Of a stretch of 64,000 nucleotides of DNA, positions 25,403 to 36,479 are shown piece by piece; position 1 is the first letter of the stretch; each line of letters opens with the position of its first letter. The notes beneath the pieces are model-generated. The model was not told the origin of the DNA. It saw only the letters and a program-made list of their open reading frames with translations, and did not search any database. Source of the DNA: Rhodeus uyekii. Taxonomy: Eukaryota; Chordata; Actinopteri; Cypriniformes; Acheilognathidae. The position numbers and the translations under genes were made by a program. The stretch lies in the NCBI GenBank assembly GCA_037043235.1, contig JAWRVZ010000078.1, positions 1,666,501 through 1,730,500 on the forward strand, in the 5' to 3' direction.

Positions 25403-25978
25403 TTTAGGAAAAGAAAAGGGTAATTTAATCCCAAAAGCCAGATCAAGAAGGTATGGTGTGTTGCTTGTGACTCAAAGGTTCTTGCAGACCCATAGGTTCA
25501 GCACTGATTCTATTAAATTGGTATTTTTAATGATTTCTCATGTATTATCATGGTTAAAAGTCTAAATGAACATTCCTTAACATTAACATAAGTAATTAAC
25601 ATAACATATTTTTTTATATATAGTCCATGTTGTATTGTGCAAAATTGATCAAAGTGACTTTTGATTTTGATTATGATGCCACCAAGCCTTCCTCCAACAC
25701 CTGCTTTTCAGGATTTGGTTCAAACCTGAAGAATTATGTACAGGTTATGTACTTAATTCTCTGAATGAATATGGGTTTTATCTCTAAAGTATGATACATT
25801 ATCATTTCAAATGCTGTTTCACTTCAACTTTAATAATAAAGAATAATTGCCAAAAAAAATATTTTCCCGTTTTTAAAATCCATTTTAACCTGGTAATGCT
25901 ATTTTGTTTTGACATAACCTGCCAGGGGGGTTGTGAGTTGATGAAAAGCTAAGTAATGAAATCATAAGGAATACTGTA

Positions 25979-26049
<71 letters not shown>
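25979..26049. repeat. (TG)n(TA)n compound microsatellite
   Basis: A short TG array followed by about 59 bp of perfect TA. It generates spurious Tyr-Ile reading frames. Confidence 0.97.
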
Positions 26050-26054
<5 letters not shown>

Positions 26055-27129
26055 TTGTACATGCATATCTGTTGTACAAGTGCATTGCATTATCATCTGA
26101 CATATCACTAGTACCAATATAATACTTTCTTGTAAAAGTAAATTTTAGAAAATAAAGATGATGATTTGGTGGCAAAGTATAATGAGCTTATTTATGCTGA
26201 AGACAAAAAACAAAGCTGAACTTTTACTAAATAAAAATGCATGTTCAATGAAAAAACAAGATCTACAACAAGAATCTTTTCAACTATTAATATACTGATC
26301 TCAGATATGCCACAATATCTTTCTAAAGTGTGTTTAGTATATGTAAATGGAAATTTAGGAGCAGCGATGACTTAAATATCCCAAGGGTATTTTGAGTGAG
26401 GAGTTGTTCAGCCATTTTAAAGTGTGTTTTGATCCTGGGGGATCCCATTTCACAGACACGCTGGGGTTCAGATCAGTTTGTCAGCTGCCTTGTCGCTTAG
26501 AGAGAGGGCTGATGGGAAAACGGTGTGAGCCATTAGTGAATCTAACATGAAAAAAAGAAAAAGAAAAGATCTGGTTTTCATGCTGAGTCAAGGAATACAC
26601 TGCCCTCCTGACACAGGCGTTCTGCTGGACACAATTCCTTTGGCAAAGACTGCATGAAAATTATAAGAACTAAAGTTGTAATTTATCACAGTTTTTGTGG
26701 AAGTCAGTTGTCATCATGTTCACACAGGTGTTCTAAAAAGTATCCACAAGTGTAGTTCATCACATTATCTATGAACATGACCAGAAAGTCTACTTTTTTT
26801 ATTTTATTTTATTTTATTATTATTATTTATTTATTTATTTTTTTTACAAAGGATGTTATTTTTTGCTTATTAATATAACTTGGTTTAAATAAATAAATAA
26901 ATGCCAGTTTTTGTATTAATAAGATATTAATCTGTTCATTTCCAATGAGTGCAATCTCCTGCCTTTTCCATTTTCTCATTAAACGTGCTTTTATATTTAC
27001 ATGATTACCTGTTTAAATGAGGGAAATTATATTAAAATCCTGAACATAAATTTAAATTTTCTGGCACTAAAAATTAACACAATTCCTTTTATTACTTTGT
27101 TCATAAGGGATGAAGGAGGTGGTAACGTC

Positions 27130-27340
27130 AATCATAAAACAAACAACAAAAAGTAACAGACAACTGACATTTAAACTAAAACAAAATACCAATGTAAATA
27201 GTACAGGCCTGGTCCTCTCTTGTCTTACACTGTCATCCCTCCTCCTTTTATTTTTTACTTCTTTTCCACTTTGAGAATCGAGGATGTGACATTAACACTC
27301 GCACCACTGGCCTTGCTCCATTCCCACGGCTCTCTGCCCA
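27130..27340 (-). mobile_element. degenerate LTR, downstream copy (minus orientation)
   Basis: Matches 28500-28735 in the same orientation through CCTGGTCCTCTCTTGTCTTA, ACTCCTCCTTTTA-type, CACTGGCCTTGCTCC and CTCTGCC blocks, at perhaps 70 percent identity by eye. It would be the 3' LTR of an element read on the minus strand. Confidence 0.5.
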
Positions 27341-28395
27341 GCCCCTGCCCTGCTTGACAAAATACCCCATTGCCCATCACAGGCCGGGGGTACCCTCGAG
27401 ACTGCACTCTACTCCCATCCATTTCAACCAGCCGAGTGGCCCAAACTCTCTGTGGCATGCGATGGTACTGGACTCTTTTCTGTGGACAGCTCGATACTCC
27501 ACCACCTCCTGGCAGACAATGATGGTTGTTCTCGTCACAGGCACCGGACAGTACCGTATTTTCCGGCATATAACCCGCGGGTTATACCAGATTTTACAAA
27601 CCCTGCAGGCGTGGTGCGGGTTGTATAAGGGTGCGAGCTATATCACAACATTTTTACACGTAATAATATTTCAATATGTTTGTTACGTCCCTAATGACGT
27701 AAGGTCTTTTGCAGTATTTTCTTTTTGTTTTTCTTTCTTGCGAGGGTTGTTGTCTCTAGCCCTTGTACTATCACTCCGACAGGTGGCGCTGATAGGCTGT
27801 CTGAACTGTCAATCATGCAAGAAGACGTGATTGGCTGTGCTGCCATGAGGGCGTGCTCTTCTCATCTCATCCGATGATCAACACCTGTAGAATACACTTC
27901 TTAAGGGACGTGCTGCTGCACAGCGGGAGAGACTGCTTTTTCTTTTTGTTCTGATTCTGACTTGTGTTTGTTTTCTTATTGTTTGAATTTTGCGCACAAG
28001 CACTTTTTACCGTACCTAAACATTTACGGATACTTGACGTCATGCAACATTCGAAATTCGAAATGTGAATTTACACAAAAAAGTTCATCAATCGATGGGT
28101 GCGGGTTATACCAACCATTTTGTAAACAAAACCCCAAATCCCGCGGGCTATATGAGGGTGCGGATTATCTGCATCTGTGGGTTATATGCAGGAAAATACG
28201 GTAAGCTCCCCATTCCCTCGCCCGGCCTGATCTTCCCCATCATGGCAGACGGCAGCAGGTCTGGCCTCATGTGAATGGTGGCAACTTCTTCATTCCCTCA
28301 CGGCTAGCAGTCACCCCTCCGCGACCTAAGAGTATGGCAGCTAGAATCTCGGCCCAACCTGTTGCTCAATCGCTCTCTGACAGTGGCCCTCCTTC
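27341..28395 (-). mobile_element. internal region of LTR element, split by a nested MITE
   Basis: Sequence between the two LTR-like repeats. It is GC-richer than its surroundings and is interrupted at 27554-28201 by a pogo-type MITE. Frames such as the 158-codon + frame (27354-27830) and the 104-codon minus frame (27255-27569) run across element boundaries and show no retroelement domain, so no functional gene is called. Confidence 0.45.
27554..28201. mobile_element. pogo/Tigger-type MITE nested in LTR element
   Basis: Inverted ends CCGTATTTTCCGGCATATAA and its complement (TTATATGCAGGAAAATACGG) are flanked by TA on both sides, the target duplication of the Tc1/mariner-pogo superfamily. Further subterminal copies of the GCGGGTTATA motif lie inside at both ends. 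No transposase frame remains in the 648 bp, so it is nonautonomous. Confidence 0.8.
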
Positions 28396-28415
28396 CTCCT
28401 GGGTTTTGGCACCCA
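28396..28415 (-). other. primer-binding-site-like sequence
   Basis: Read on the minus strand this is TGGGTGCCAAAACCCAGGA, immediately after the end of the LTR-like repeat. It resembles the TGGTGCC...CCC tRNA 3'-end complement typical of LTR retrotransposons, with one extra G. It supports reading the repeat to its right as the 5' LTR on the minus strand. Confidence 0.45.
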
Positions 28416-28735
28416 TCTAACGAAGTTCATTGATAAGGGAAGGAAGCTTGAACTGCTGAACCTTCAAAATAAACTTTAATGAAATAAATAAAACAACAAA
28501 TACTAAGGGGCACATCCTCACCGACGTCTGCTTCTTAAACAAACAAATAAAACACCAATATAAATAGTCCTGACCTGGTCCTCTCTCATCTTACACTGTT
28601 GTTACTCCTCCTTTTAGCCAGCGTTCGTCCATGAGATTAAAGACCTGTGTGGCGCTCATTAATATTCACGCCACTGGCTTATCTCCATTTCCAACAGCTC
28701 TCGCCCCCATCTTGCTTGCCACTCTAATTACCAAT
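28416..28735 (-). mobile_element. degenerate LTR, upstream copy (minus orientation)
   Basis: On the minus strand it carries GGACCAGGTCAGGAC, TTGTTTAAGAAGCAGACG and an ATTAAAGTTTATTTTGAAGG polyadenylation-like segment, ending just before the primer-binding-like site. Partner copy at 27130-27340. An (AATA)n run at 28733-28755 adjoins its outer edge. Confidence 0.5.
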
Positions 28736-29097
28736 AAATAAATAAATAAATAAATAGGAAAATCTCCAGATACTTTGTGACCTTACAGCAGATTAAATAT
28801 GATTTGTGATTAATATAAAAACATGGATTTTCCTGATGATTTTGACAGATTTTTAAAATGTTTTTATAAATATCTGATAATGTTGACATAAGTAGCTGAG
28901 CTGTAAAACCTTTATTATTAATAAAATCTTAAGTATGTATTAATCATAATAACATACATTGATCATCTCTGGTTAATTTAATTTTTTTATAATGACAGGT
29001 AAAGCTATGGGATTTTTTTGTATGATTTTGTGCTTATTTTGTGCAAAAAAACAAATTATATCACGGAACACATTGTTTATGTCCTTTATATATTTTT
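28736..29097. other. intron 2 spacer
   Basis: AT-rich sequence with (AATA)n at its left edge; nothing else seen. Confidence 0.6.
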
Positions 29098-29243
29098 TCT
29101 GTAGCCCAACCAGTAGAGCATCGGTGTTTACAATGCCAATGTCATGGGTTTGATCCCCAGGCAAAGCAAGAGCTGATTAGAGCCAATGTGTTTCTTGAAT
29201 GCAATGTAAGTTACTTTGGATAAAAGCGTCTGCCAAATGTAGA
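29098..29243 (+). mobile_element. tRNA-derived SINE, copy 1
   Basis: The head is tRNA-like: A box TAGCCCAACCAGTAGAGCA and B box GGGTTTGATCCC about 45 bp apart. The 3' tail is TTTGGATAAAAGCGTCTGCC, shared with the LINE end at 38.7 kb. It is not a tRNA gene because the pseudo-anticodon region does not form a tRNA and the LINE-type tail follows. Confidence 0.85.
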
Positions 29244-29869
29244 TGTATTTCCTGTTTTTCAGTTTAAGTCTATTTTGCTCTTTGCTTACTTTGTTACCTG
29301 CCTGCTTGCCTTGATTAATCATTCTGTTTAGCAGTTTCCTAATCAATTCCCTTTGTTTATTCCATGTATGTAAGCCCTGTGTTTTCTATTTGTGTAAAGG
29401 TGATTGTTCTGTTCTTTTCCTGTGAAATAACTATGAATTAACATATCCTCATATTATAGGAAGAACTTTTAAAACTCTGGTTAACCAGCATCATACCAAA
29501 TGGACTCTGTGTTCTTTAAAGTTTGTCTTAAGCTTTTAGCCCTCTTCAGACTGATGGAGGCTGTTGAGCTCTGTTGTTTAGGTCAAGTGCCCTTTTAATA
29601 ATTTCCTCTGTACTATGAATGGGTTTCAGAATGAGCCATTGAGAGTTGGTTGATGTCTATAGAACTAGGTTTGGCATTTTCGTATAAAAAGTTCATCATT
29701 TTAAATAATTTAAATAAATAATGATTTTTTAAAGTTCAGTTAACTACAATAATTTTTTTTTGTAAATGTGGGTCATGGAGGTTCTTAATTTAACCCTTAA
29801 TTTATAGATTGAAGAATAGTCCACCTGTGAAAAATATTTTGTAGTCTTTTTTTCCCCTTAGCTTAAATA

Positions 29870-30320
29870 CAGTGAAACCCACTTATCTCGACCTCAGTTA
29901 TCTTGCTTTTTGATTATGTCAACGTTTTTGAAGTGGAACTGCCAAATTCCCTATTTTGCATTTTCTTATCGGTTATGTCGATTCTTTTATGTCGCCGAAA
30001 CCTGATATCTTGAGCACAAAAGAGGGACAAAGTCGCCACTTTACATCGGATATCTCAATCCCCGTGACTAATGATAGTACCGAGTTCACTGCGCATGTGC
30101 TTAGTTCACGTTGCACATGCATCACCAATGACGTTTCACTCACACTTGAGGTACAGTGCCGTGGAGCCGCAAAACCGTATTAACTGCGTGTGCAATACTT
30201 CTTAGAACTGTGTCCGAGCGAAATGACTGTGTTATAAGCAAATCTATTTATGTGTGTTGTGACTGTGGTTGTGATGTTAGAGAATATAATTAAAGGTTTG
30301 TATCGAGAATCAAAGGTGGT
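29870..30320 (+). mobile_element. Tigger/pogo-like left-end fragment 1
   Basis: After a TA, the terminus CAGTGAAACCCACTTATCTC is followed by repeats of a TATCTCGA/TATGTCGA motif, the classic terminal layout of Tigger/pogo elements. No opposite inverted terminus is found before the next element, so it is truncated or very decayed. The right limit is approximate. Confidence 0.6.
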
Positions 30321-30589
30321 TTTTATCATATACTGGTAAATCTTGCACTGGCTGTCAGAGTGGTTGATGACTGCCCAGATTACGAGCTTTATAGACGGGT
30401 TTCACACTCTTCTCAAACATGTAAAGAGCGTGAGTACAAACCAGGAAAAAGAAAACACTCTGACAAACATCACAAATAAAAGAAGGAACATAGAAACAGT
30501 AGATCATGCCATATAACAGTCAGCAGTAGAGCGGCCATCTCTCTCCTCACTCTAAAACACTCTCCTCCCTGTGCGCCCACGCTCACACC

Positions 30590-30775
30590 AGAAGGTGCCT
30601 CTTTTATACCTGCAGTTGCGCATGAGGTGACGTCATAGGTGGCCAATGTCAAGTTTATTGTCGTAGTTGGATTAATTCTTCAGACACCAGTCATACCGGA
30701 GGTATTTCCCAAAGTGACCCCTAGGGGACACAGCTTGGAGTTCGCATTCGAAAGGGAACTAGGAGTTTAGAAACA
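30590..30775. mobile_element. direct repeat unit 1 of an unclassified element
   Basis: Shares CTCTTTTATACCTGCAGT, GTTGGATTAATTCTTC, CGGAGGTATT and GACCCCTAGGGGAC in order with 31985-32165. Both copies end with a TTCGAAAGGGAAC / TTCCC-type segment. The family is common in cyprinid genomes, but I cannot classify it from sequence alone. Confidence 0.65.
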
Positions 30776-30821
30776 AAAGTGTTGCTTCATATTTTATACT
30801 GAGGTCAAGCTTTGCCATATA

Positions 30822-31095
30822 CAGTGGAACCCGGTTATGTTGACGGCCTCGGGGTTGCAAAAAAGTGTTGAGATAACCGAAAATCGAGATAACCGAGGCT
30901 TGAGAAAACCAAAAGCCAATACGGCGATTTGTTTGATGAAGCGATCAGCATGCTATAAAAATGCCATGTTCAACACTGCGTCAGAAAACGCACTGGAAAG
31001 GCTGAGCATACATGGCAGCAGGTCAAGCTGGTGAAGCCTTGCACAGCATGGCGGCGCTGCAGGTGTACCAGGCGGACCTGCTGAAAGATTAATTT
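30822..31095 (+). mobile_element. Tigger/pogo-like left-end fragment 2
   Basis: TA followed by CAGTGGAACCCGGTTATGTT and repeats of GAGATAACCGA. It has the same polarity as the fragment at 29870, so the two are not the ends of one element. It lies inside the span between the two direct repeat units. The right limit is approximate. Confidence 0.6.
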
Positions 31096-31984
31096 TAGAG
31101 AGAGTTAAACCTAGCACAGGTAGAGCTCCTGCTCCCCTATGCTACCCCAGGCGCACATTCTTGTGAGTCATTGGCTTGGTCTAGCCTCCTCGCGGCTGCC
31201 TGGGGTCTGAGAGAGCTTTTCCTACTATTCGCTCTCCTAGCTCTCTACGACTAAGCCTCCTCGCGGTGGCATAGTAGGCCTCCTCTCAATACGAGAGTAT
31301 TCTTTACTGAGGCCTCCGTTCCGCAAAGCTCCGCTCGGCGACCATAGAGAGTGGTAGGTAAGGGAAAAAGGTTCTTGCATCCTCTTGTCATCTGATGCAT
31401 AAGGGTGTCATAAGGGTGCCTCTGCCCTGAGAGCCCCCCGCTGTGCTCTTTAAGTAGCTGTCAGGCCAAGAGATATGGCCTCTGTTCCGGTGAGCTCTGC
31501 TTGTAAGAAAAGTGGTTCCTCCGAACCCCCTTGCTGCGCCGCAAGTGTTGAGTGTTGTTCCCTTCTATTCCACTCTTAGAGCTCAGCGGCGCCTTAGCGT
31601 TGTAGGCCAAGCAGTTGCGGCTCTAGGTCTCCACCTTGTGGGACCAGTCCTGAGCTGGAGGGCTCCTGTACTCCCTCGGACTCTAGATCTAGCATGGTTA
31701 GGCCTCAGCCCCAGTGCCTTAAGGCCTCCATTCTCCAGTAGCCCCAGCACGGGTCACTGCAGGCCATTTGAACAGTTCCCCTGGGGGTCATTGACTGCTG
31801 GCTTTTGCCTATTAAGTGCTGTCACGCTCTTCAGCATGGCACCGCTGGTATTCCATTCCCCAAAGTGACCTCTAGAGGATTCAGCGTAGAGTTCCCTTTC
31901 GAAACGGAATTTCTCAGGTTACTATTATAACCATTGTTGAATAAGAACGTCTTCTTCAGATATGAAGTGGAAGACGTACTGTTC
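31096..31984. mobile_element. GC-richer segment between direct repeats
   Basis: A markedly GC-richer 900 bp with internally repeated phrases (CCTCCTCGCGG near 31186 and 31257, GGCCTCCGTTCCG-type near 31311). It includes another CCCCAAAGTGACC and TTCCCTTTCGAAACGGAA boundary near 31858-31908. A 118-codon + frame (31512-31868) has no recognisable domain. Probably the internal region of the same unclassified element. Confidence 0.45.
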
Positions 31985-32180
31985 AGGTGGCTCTTTTATA
32001 CCTGCAGTCACACCTGTGGTGATGTCATAGGCGGCTGACGGTCAATGTCAAGTTCATTGCCATGGTTGGATTAATTCTTCCGACACCTGTCATAACGGAG
32101 GTATTCCCCAAAGCGACCCCTAGGGGACGCAGCGTCTCTTTCCCTCTTCTCAGGGAACTATGGTTACAATAGTAACCTGA
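31985..32180. mobile_element. direct repeat unit 2 with terminal palindrome
   Basis: Second copy of the repeat at 30590, ending AACTATGGTTACAATAGTAA with CCTGAGACG. The same end appears inverted at about 31911-31935 (CTCAGGTTACTATTATAACC), so units face each other across 31.9-32.18 kb and could fold into a hairpin. Confidence 0.65.
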
Positions 32181-33631
32181 GACGTTTTTGCTTATTAATA
32201 AATAATTTAAATAGTTGGTAAGTTATCTGTTAAGTTTAGGTGTTGGTTAGGATTAGAAATGTAGAATATTGTCATGCAGAATAAGGCATTAATATGTACC
32301 TTATAAGTACTAATAATCAGCCAATATCCTAGTAATGTGCATGCTAATAAACAACAAATAGTGAGAATTTCGACTCTAAAGTGTTACCAAATTATATATT
32401 AAAACAAAACAACTATTGTAATTGTAATAATCTTTTACTTTTAGTATATTTTTTTTTATCAAATAAATCAACCACGGTAAGGATAAGAAACTTCTTTAAA
32501 AATAAAAAACTATTCAAACCCCAAACTTTTGCACAGTATATATATAGTGTATATTCTCTCAAGAATATGTCAGCATATGGATTTCTCAACTGACTTATTC
32601 ATAAAGCAAAAATATAAAGTATACAGGCACAGAGGCAAACTAGGCAATGGCAAACACTTTGAGATTGAGATGAGATGCTGGCAGACAGTCTTTGATTTTG
32701 TGCCTCAAATAACCAACATCACAAACACTTAAAACAGCAAGATTAAGCATGTCACACAGCTTTGTCAGAATAGGTCTTTGTTGTCATTCTTTGACTGGTT
32801 AAATTATTTGTTTTTCTTTTTATGTCAATGTTTAAAGTGAATGAAATGACAAATGACATCTCTCAGTATGTTCTATAGGAAGATTTTTTTTTTTGGACAA
32901 ATTCTTTGTGTCTTTGTTTTATCCATTTAGATGGAGAAAGAATATTTCATTTTTAATGTTGTTTAATGCTGACTACCATTTGAATTTCATGATGTTTGTT
33001 GTAAATGAACAAATAAAGCCTTGTCTTATCACACAGAAGTCAAATGCATCAGTGAACTGCTTTCAGTTGGAAAGTTCTCTCTAGATCTAGATCTAGAAAA
33101 TGGTTAATTGAATAATGGATAATGAACAATGGCATCTCACATCTTTTACAGTCATTCTATTCCATGTCATTCCATTCTCTTTTTTTTCCTCTGTGATCAA
33201 CAGTTAGGAAGACTTTATGAAACCCCTTCAACGAGGAATGATTTTGGCCTTCTACTTAACTTTAAAGTATCTTTCATTCATCTGTAGCAATCTAAAGAGT
33301 TTGCGAATTTACACTGATGTCAGATTACAGACTCATCACTAAGGAAACAATGCTTGAATAGTCAGACTTAAGCCGAAAAGTCTTCATACAGGTTGAATAT
33401 ACAAGGTCAAGCCAAAGAAGCGGCAATACATACTAATGGGAGTGATGATAATGTAGCCTATATGTAAAAGTGAGAGAGAGTCAGAATCAGTCATGTCTCC
33501 ATGTTATGTATTTCTTATCTTCATAAATCATAACCATTAGTTTCTCTTCATGTATGGAAGCAATATTCAATTCGTAATATAATATGCAAAAGGACAATTT
33601 GTTTCTGTATTTAATTTTAACTGATGGTCAA
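32181..33631. other. intron 2 spacer
   Basis: AT-rich intron DNA with a small CTAGATCTAGATCTAG palindromic run near 33081-33098. No gene signal. Confidence 0.6.
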
Positions 33632-33841
33632 GTATGGTAACCCATACTCAGAATTTATCCTCTGCATTTAACCTATGCACGTTAGTACTCCTGTGAGCAG
33701 TAATAAGTAGTGAACACACGCACACCAAACCATGACACACAGCTGGAGCATCAGGCAGCCATTGTGGCAGTACTAAGAATCAAACCAATGACCTTTGGTT
33801 TACTAGTTGAACTCTCTAACCATTAGGCCATGACTCCCCGA
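33632..33841 (-). mobile_element. tRNA-derived SINE on minus strand
   Basis: On the minus strand it starts GGGGAGTCATGGCCTAATGG with A box TGGCCTAATGGTTAGAGAG and B box GGTTTGATTC about 35 bp later, then a body ending GAGTATGGGTTACC. It differs in head and tail from the SINEs at 29.1, 42.1 and 56.9 kb, so it is a second SINE family. Confidence 0.8.
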
Positions 33842-33960
33842 AACATATTTGACAGCGGTGGGATGTTGAGTTTTACATTTTCGATACCATGTGCAAAGCA
33901 AAATTCAAATTCAGTAAGATATTTTACATTTGCTATTTCATACACTAGTTTTAACATATT

Positions 33961-35050
33961 CAGTGGTGTGAAAAAGAGTTTGCCCCCTTCCTGATGTCTT
34001 ATTTCTTTGCATGTTTGTCACTTAAATGTTTCAGTTCATAAACAAATGTAAAAATTTGTCGAAGATAACACAAGTATACATAAAATGCAGTTCTTAAATG
34101 AACGTTGTTATTATTAAGAGAAAACACAATCTAAATCTATATGCCCCTGTGTGAAAAAGTGTATCCCCTCCTGTTAAAACATAACTTAAGTGTGGTTTAT
34201 CACACCTGGGTTCAATTTCTCTAGCCACACTCAGACATGATTACTGCCACACCTGTTCTCAATCAAGAAACCACTTTATAGGACCTGCCTGATAAAGTGA
34301 AGTAGACCAGAAGATCTTAAAAAAGCTACACATCATGCCGAGATCCAAAGAAATTCAGGAACAAATAAGAAATAAAGTAATTGAGATCTATTAGTCTGAA
34401 AAAGGTTATACAGCTTTTTGGAAGACGTGTGTCCCATTACATTTGATGTAAAAAATAACACTGCATTTCAAAAAAAGAACATCATACCAACAGTAAAATA
34501 TGGTGGTGGTAGTGTGGTGGTCCGCCCATCTGTTCGTGACCTCAAGCTGAAGTGAACTTGGGTTCTGCAGCAGGACAATGATGCAAAACACACCAGCAAG
34601 TCCAAATCTGAATGGCTGAAGAAAAACAAAATGAGGACTTTAGCGTGGCCTTGTCAAAGTTCTGACCTGAATCCTATTGAGATGCCATGGCATGACCTTA
34701 AAAAGGCATGCAAACCAATTACAACAATTCTCCAAACATGAATGGGCCAAAATTCCTCCACAGTTATGAGTCATTGCAAGTCATCACAAATGGTTGATTG
34801 CAGTTGTTGCTGCTAAGGCCCGGCCAGTTATTAGGTTTAGGGGGCAAGCACTTTTTCACACAGGGCCATGTAAGTTTGGATTTTGTTTTACCTTAATAAT
34901 CACAACCTTCATTTAAAAACTGCATTTTGTGTTTAATTGTGTTATCTTTGACTAATATTTAAATTTGTTTGAGGATCTGAAACATTTAAGTGTGAAAAAC
35001 ATGCAAAAAAATAAGAAATTAAGAAGGGGCAAACTCTTTTTCACATCACT
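33961..35050 (+). mobile_element. Tc1-like transposon with internally deleted transposase
   Basis: Ends CAGTGGTGTGAAAAAGAGTT and the complement CAGTGATGTGAAAAAGAGTT belong to inverted repeats of about 200 bp (33961-34165 and 34845-35050). Inside on the + strand is a broken transposase. A start near 34334 (MPRSKEIQEQIRN) meets a stop after about 19 codons. The middle is missing, and near 34500-34700 the DDE core fragments YGGGSVVV, QQDNDAKHTSK and SSDLNPIE are still readable. The element cannot encode a working protein. Confidence 0.85.
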
Positions 35051-36256
35051 GTAATTAAAACACATATTTTAATGTTTTAGAATTTGCCAAATTGAAATAA
35101 AAATGTATTACAGAAATGTTTAACATGTTCGAGCAAATACTATATCAAAATTATTGTTAAAAAGTTATTTTTCTTAATTGCATTTAGACTCGCAGTTAAT
35201 ACTCTTAGAACCATGGCGGCAGCAGAGCTATAAAAAACACCAGATGAAGTGGAGCAAGAACAGAGAAATATCAATGTTCCTGAAGATTATATGCATCCGT
35301 CGGTGATAGAACCAGCACATTATTAACTATGATCGTGGTGGCTTGTCTTCTTTAACAGCCACATCAAATGTGTGGTCCTTTACAACAAGTTATCTTTCCC
35401 ATATAATAATCGTAGACAAGCTATCTGAGATTATTGCTTGCTCTATCAGTATGATTGTATGTTTATCTGTTTGTGTTTTAAAGTTCTTGTTGCTTATGCA
35501 TCAATTATATTATTAAAATAATATGTAGTCCATCTGGACACTAATGAGTTCTAACACCTGGCCCTGCTTTGATGCAATGGTTGGCGTCATGGGGACTTTA
35601 TTATAAACCTACTACGAGCTTGATTTTAGTAAAATGCTAATAATATAATAACGCATGCAAGTGTGTATTTAAGTGATCTTAAATAAAGCCACAATATCAA
35701 CTTTGACAATAACATACGTTTTCACCCAAAAGCGAGCATCTATATATATGTATATATACACTACCTTGCTAAAAAAAGTTGCTGTTTAATTTTAAATATG
35801 AAAACACTTAAGAGTTTATAATTGGATCATTATTGCTGTGATTATTATGTTTCTAGAAATGTTTGGCAACAGTTCTTTAATCTTTAATCCTAATTCATGG
35901 TGTGTAAACTGCTTAAACACCATGTAGAAAGACACATCATGGCTATATTTAAGACTGACAAAGACAGCATTCATCAGGTTTAAATTGTGAAAGAATAGTT
36001 GGGAGGGAGCATGAAGAATCATTTTCAGTCCAGACCTTAAATTAATTGAACGTCTTTGTGATGTGCTAGAGGAGACTTTACTTTTACATTGTCAATACAA
36101 TATCTTGACTAAAGATTAGTGCATCTCTTGATGAAAATAAATGTTGTGATGTTTTTTTTATTAAGTCTGAGAACTGTAAATAATGAAATGATTTAATGAA
36201 ATTAGAAATTCCCATAATGAAATGTTAAATTTCATGTTAAACTTCTTTTCTTTCAG
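35051..36256. other. intron 2, last part before exon 3
   Basis: AT-rich intron ending in the TTTCTTTTCTTTCAG-type acceptor of exon 3. No other feature is recognised. Confidence 0.6.
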
Positions 36257-36479
36257 TCTCTACTGGTTGCTCAGCAGCTGGCGTCGGCAGTTAGTGGAGT
36301 GATGTCCGGTGGAGCGCCGGGTCTGAACCAGCCCATTCTGATTCCCTTTAACGCTGGTGGGCATCTGGGTGGACAGCAGGGCCTGGTTCTCTCTCTGCCC
36401 ACTGCTGCCAATATACAGGGTCTGGTGGCAGCCGCTGCTGCTGGTGGCATCATGACACTCCCCCTACAGAATCTACAAG
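36257..36479 (+). CDS. pou6f2: pou6f2 coding exon 3 (conserved Q/A/G-rich segment)
   Basis: A 223-nt exon between acceptor CTTTCAG and donor GTATGA (36480). It encodes residues 87-160 plus one base of residue 161. The frame reads LLVAQQLASAVSGVM, then LNQPILIPFN, GGQQGLVLSLPTA, IQGLVAAAAAGGIMTLP and LQNLQ. This is the most conserved N-terminal stretch of vertebrate POU6F proteins and makes the gene call almost certain. The region is hydrophobic/Gln-rich with a five-alanine run, has no DNA-binding motif, and is probably part of the activation region (inference). It starts in phase 0 from exon 2 and ends in phase 1 for exon 4. A related paralogue, POU6F1, shares parts of this segment, but the exon 1 sequence points to POU6F2. 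Confidence 0.95.

Larger units (their letters stand above)
23995..27129. other. pou6f2 intron 2, left part
   Basis: Noncoding. Contains a G23 run (25380-25402) and a TG/TA microsatellite (25979-26049), plus T/A-rich low complexity near 26790-26850. No exon or gene is seen. Confidence 0.65.

Noticed and set aside
25885..26175. Reading frames made of Tyr-Ile repeats (also at 45083-45329), Tyr-Leu-Ser repeats (43102-43314) and Thr-His repeats (23305-23586)
   Set aside because: These are translations of microsatellites.
27354..27830. 158-codon + strand frame
   Set aside because: It crosses the boundary of a nested MITE into LTR-internal DNA and has no domain.
29098..29243. tRNA genes suggested by A and B box matches (also 33632-33841, 42079-42232 and 56928-57082)
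   Set aside because: No cloverleaf with a proper anticodon arm or acceptor stem, and LINE-type or SINE-specific tails follow; these are SINEs.
31512..31868. 118-codon + strand frame in the GC-richer core
   Set aside because: Lies inside an unclassified repeat element and shows no recognisable domain.
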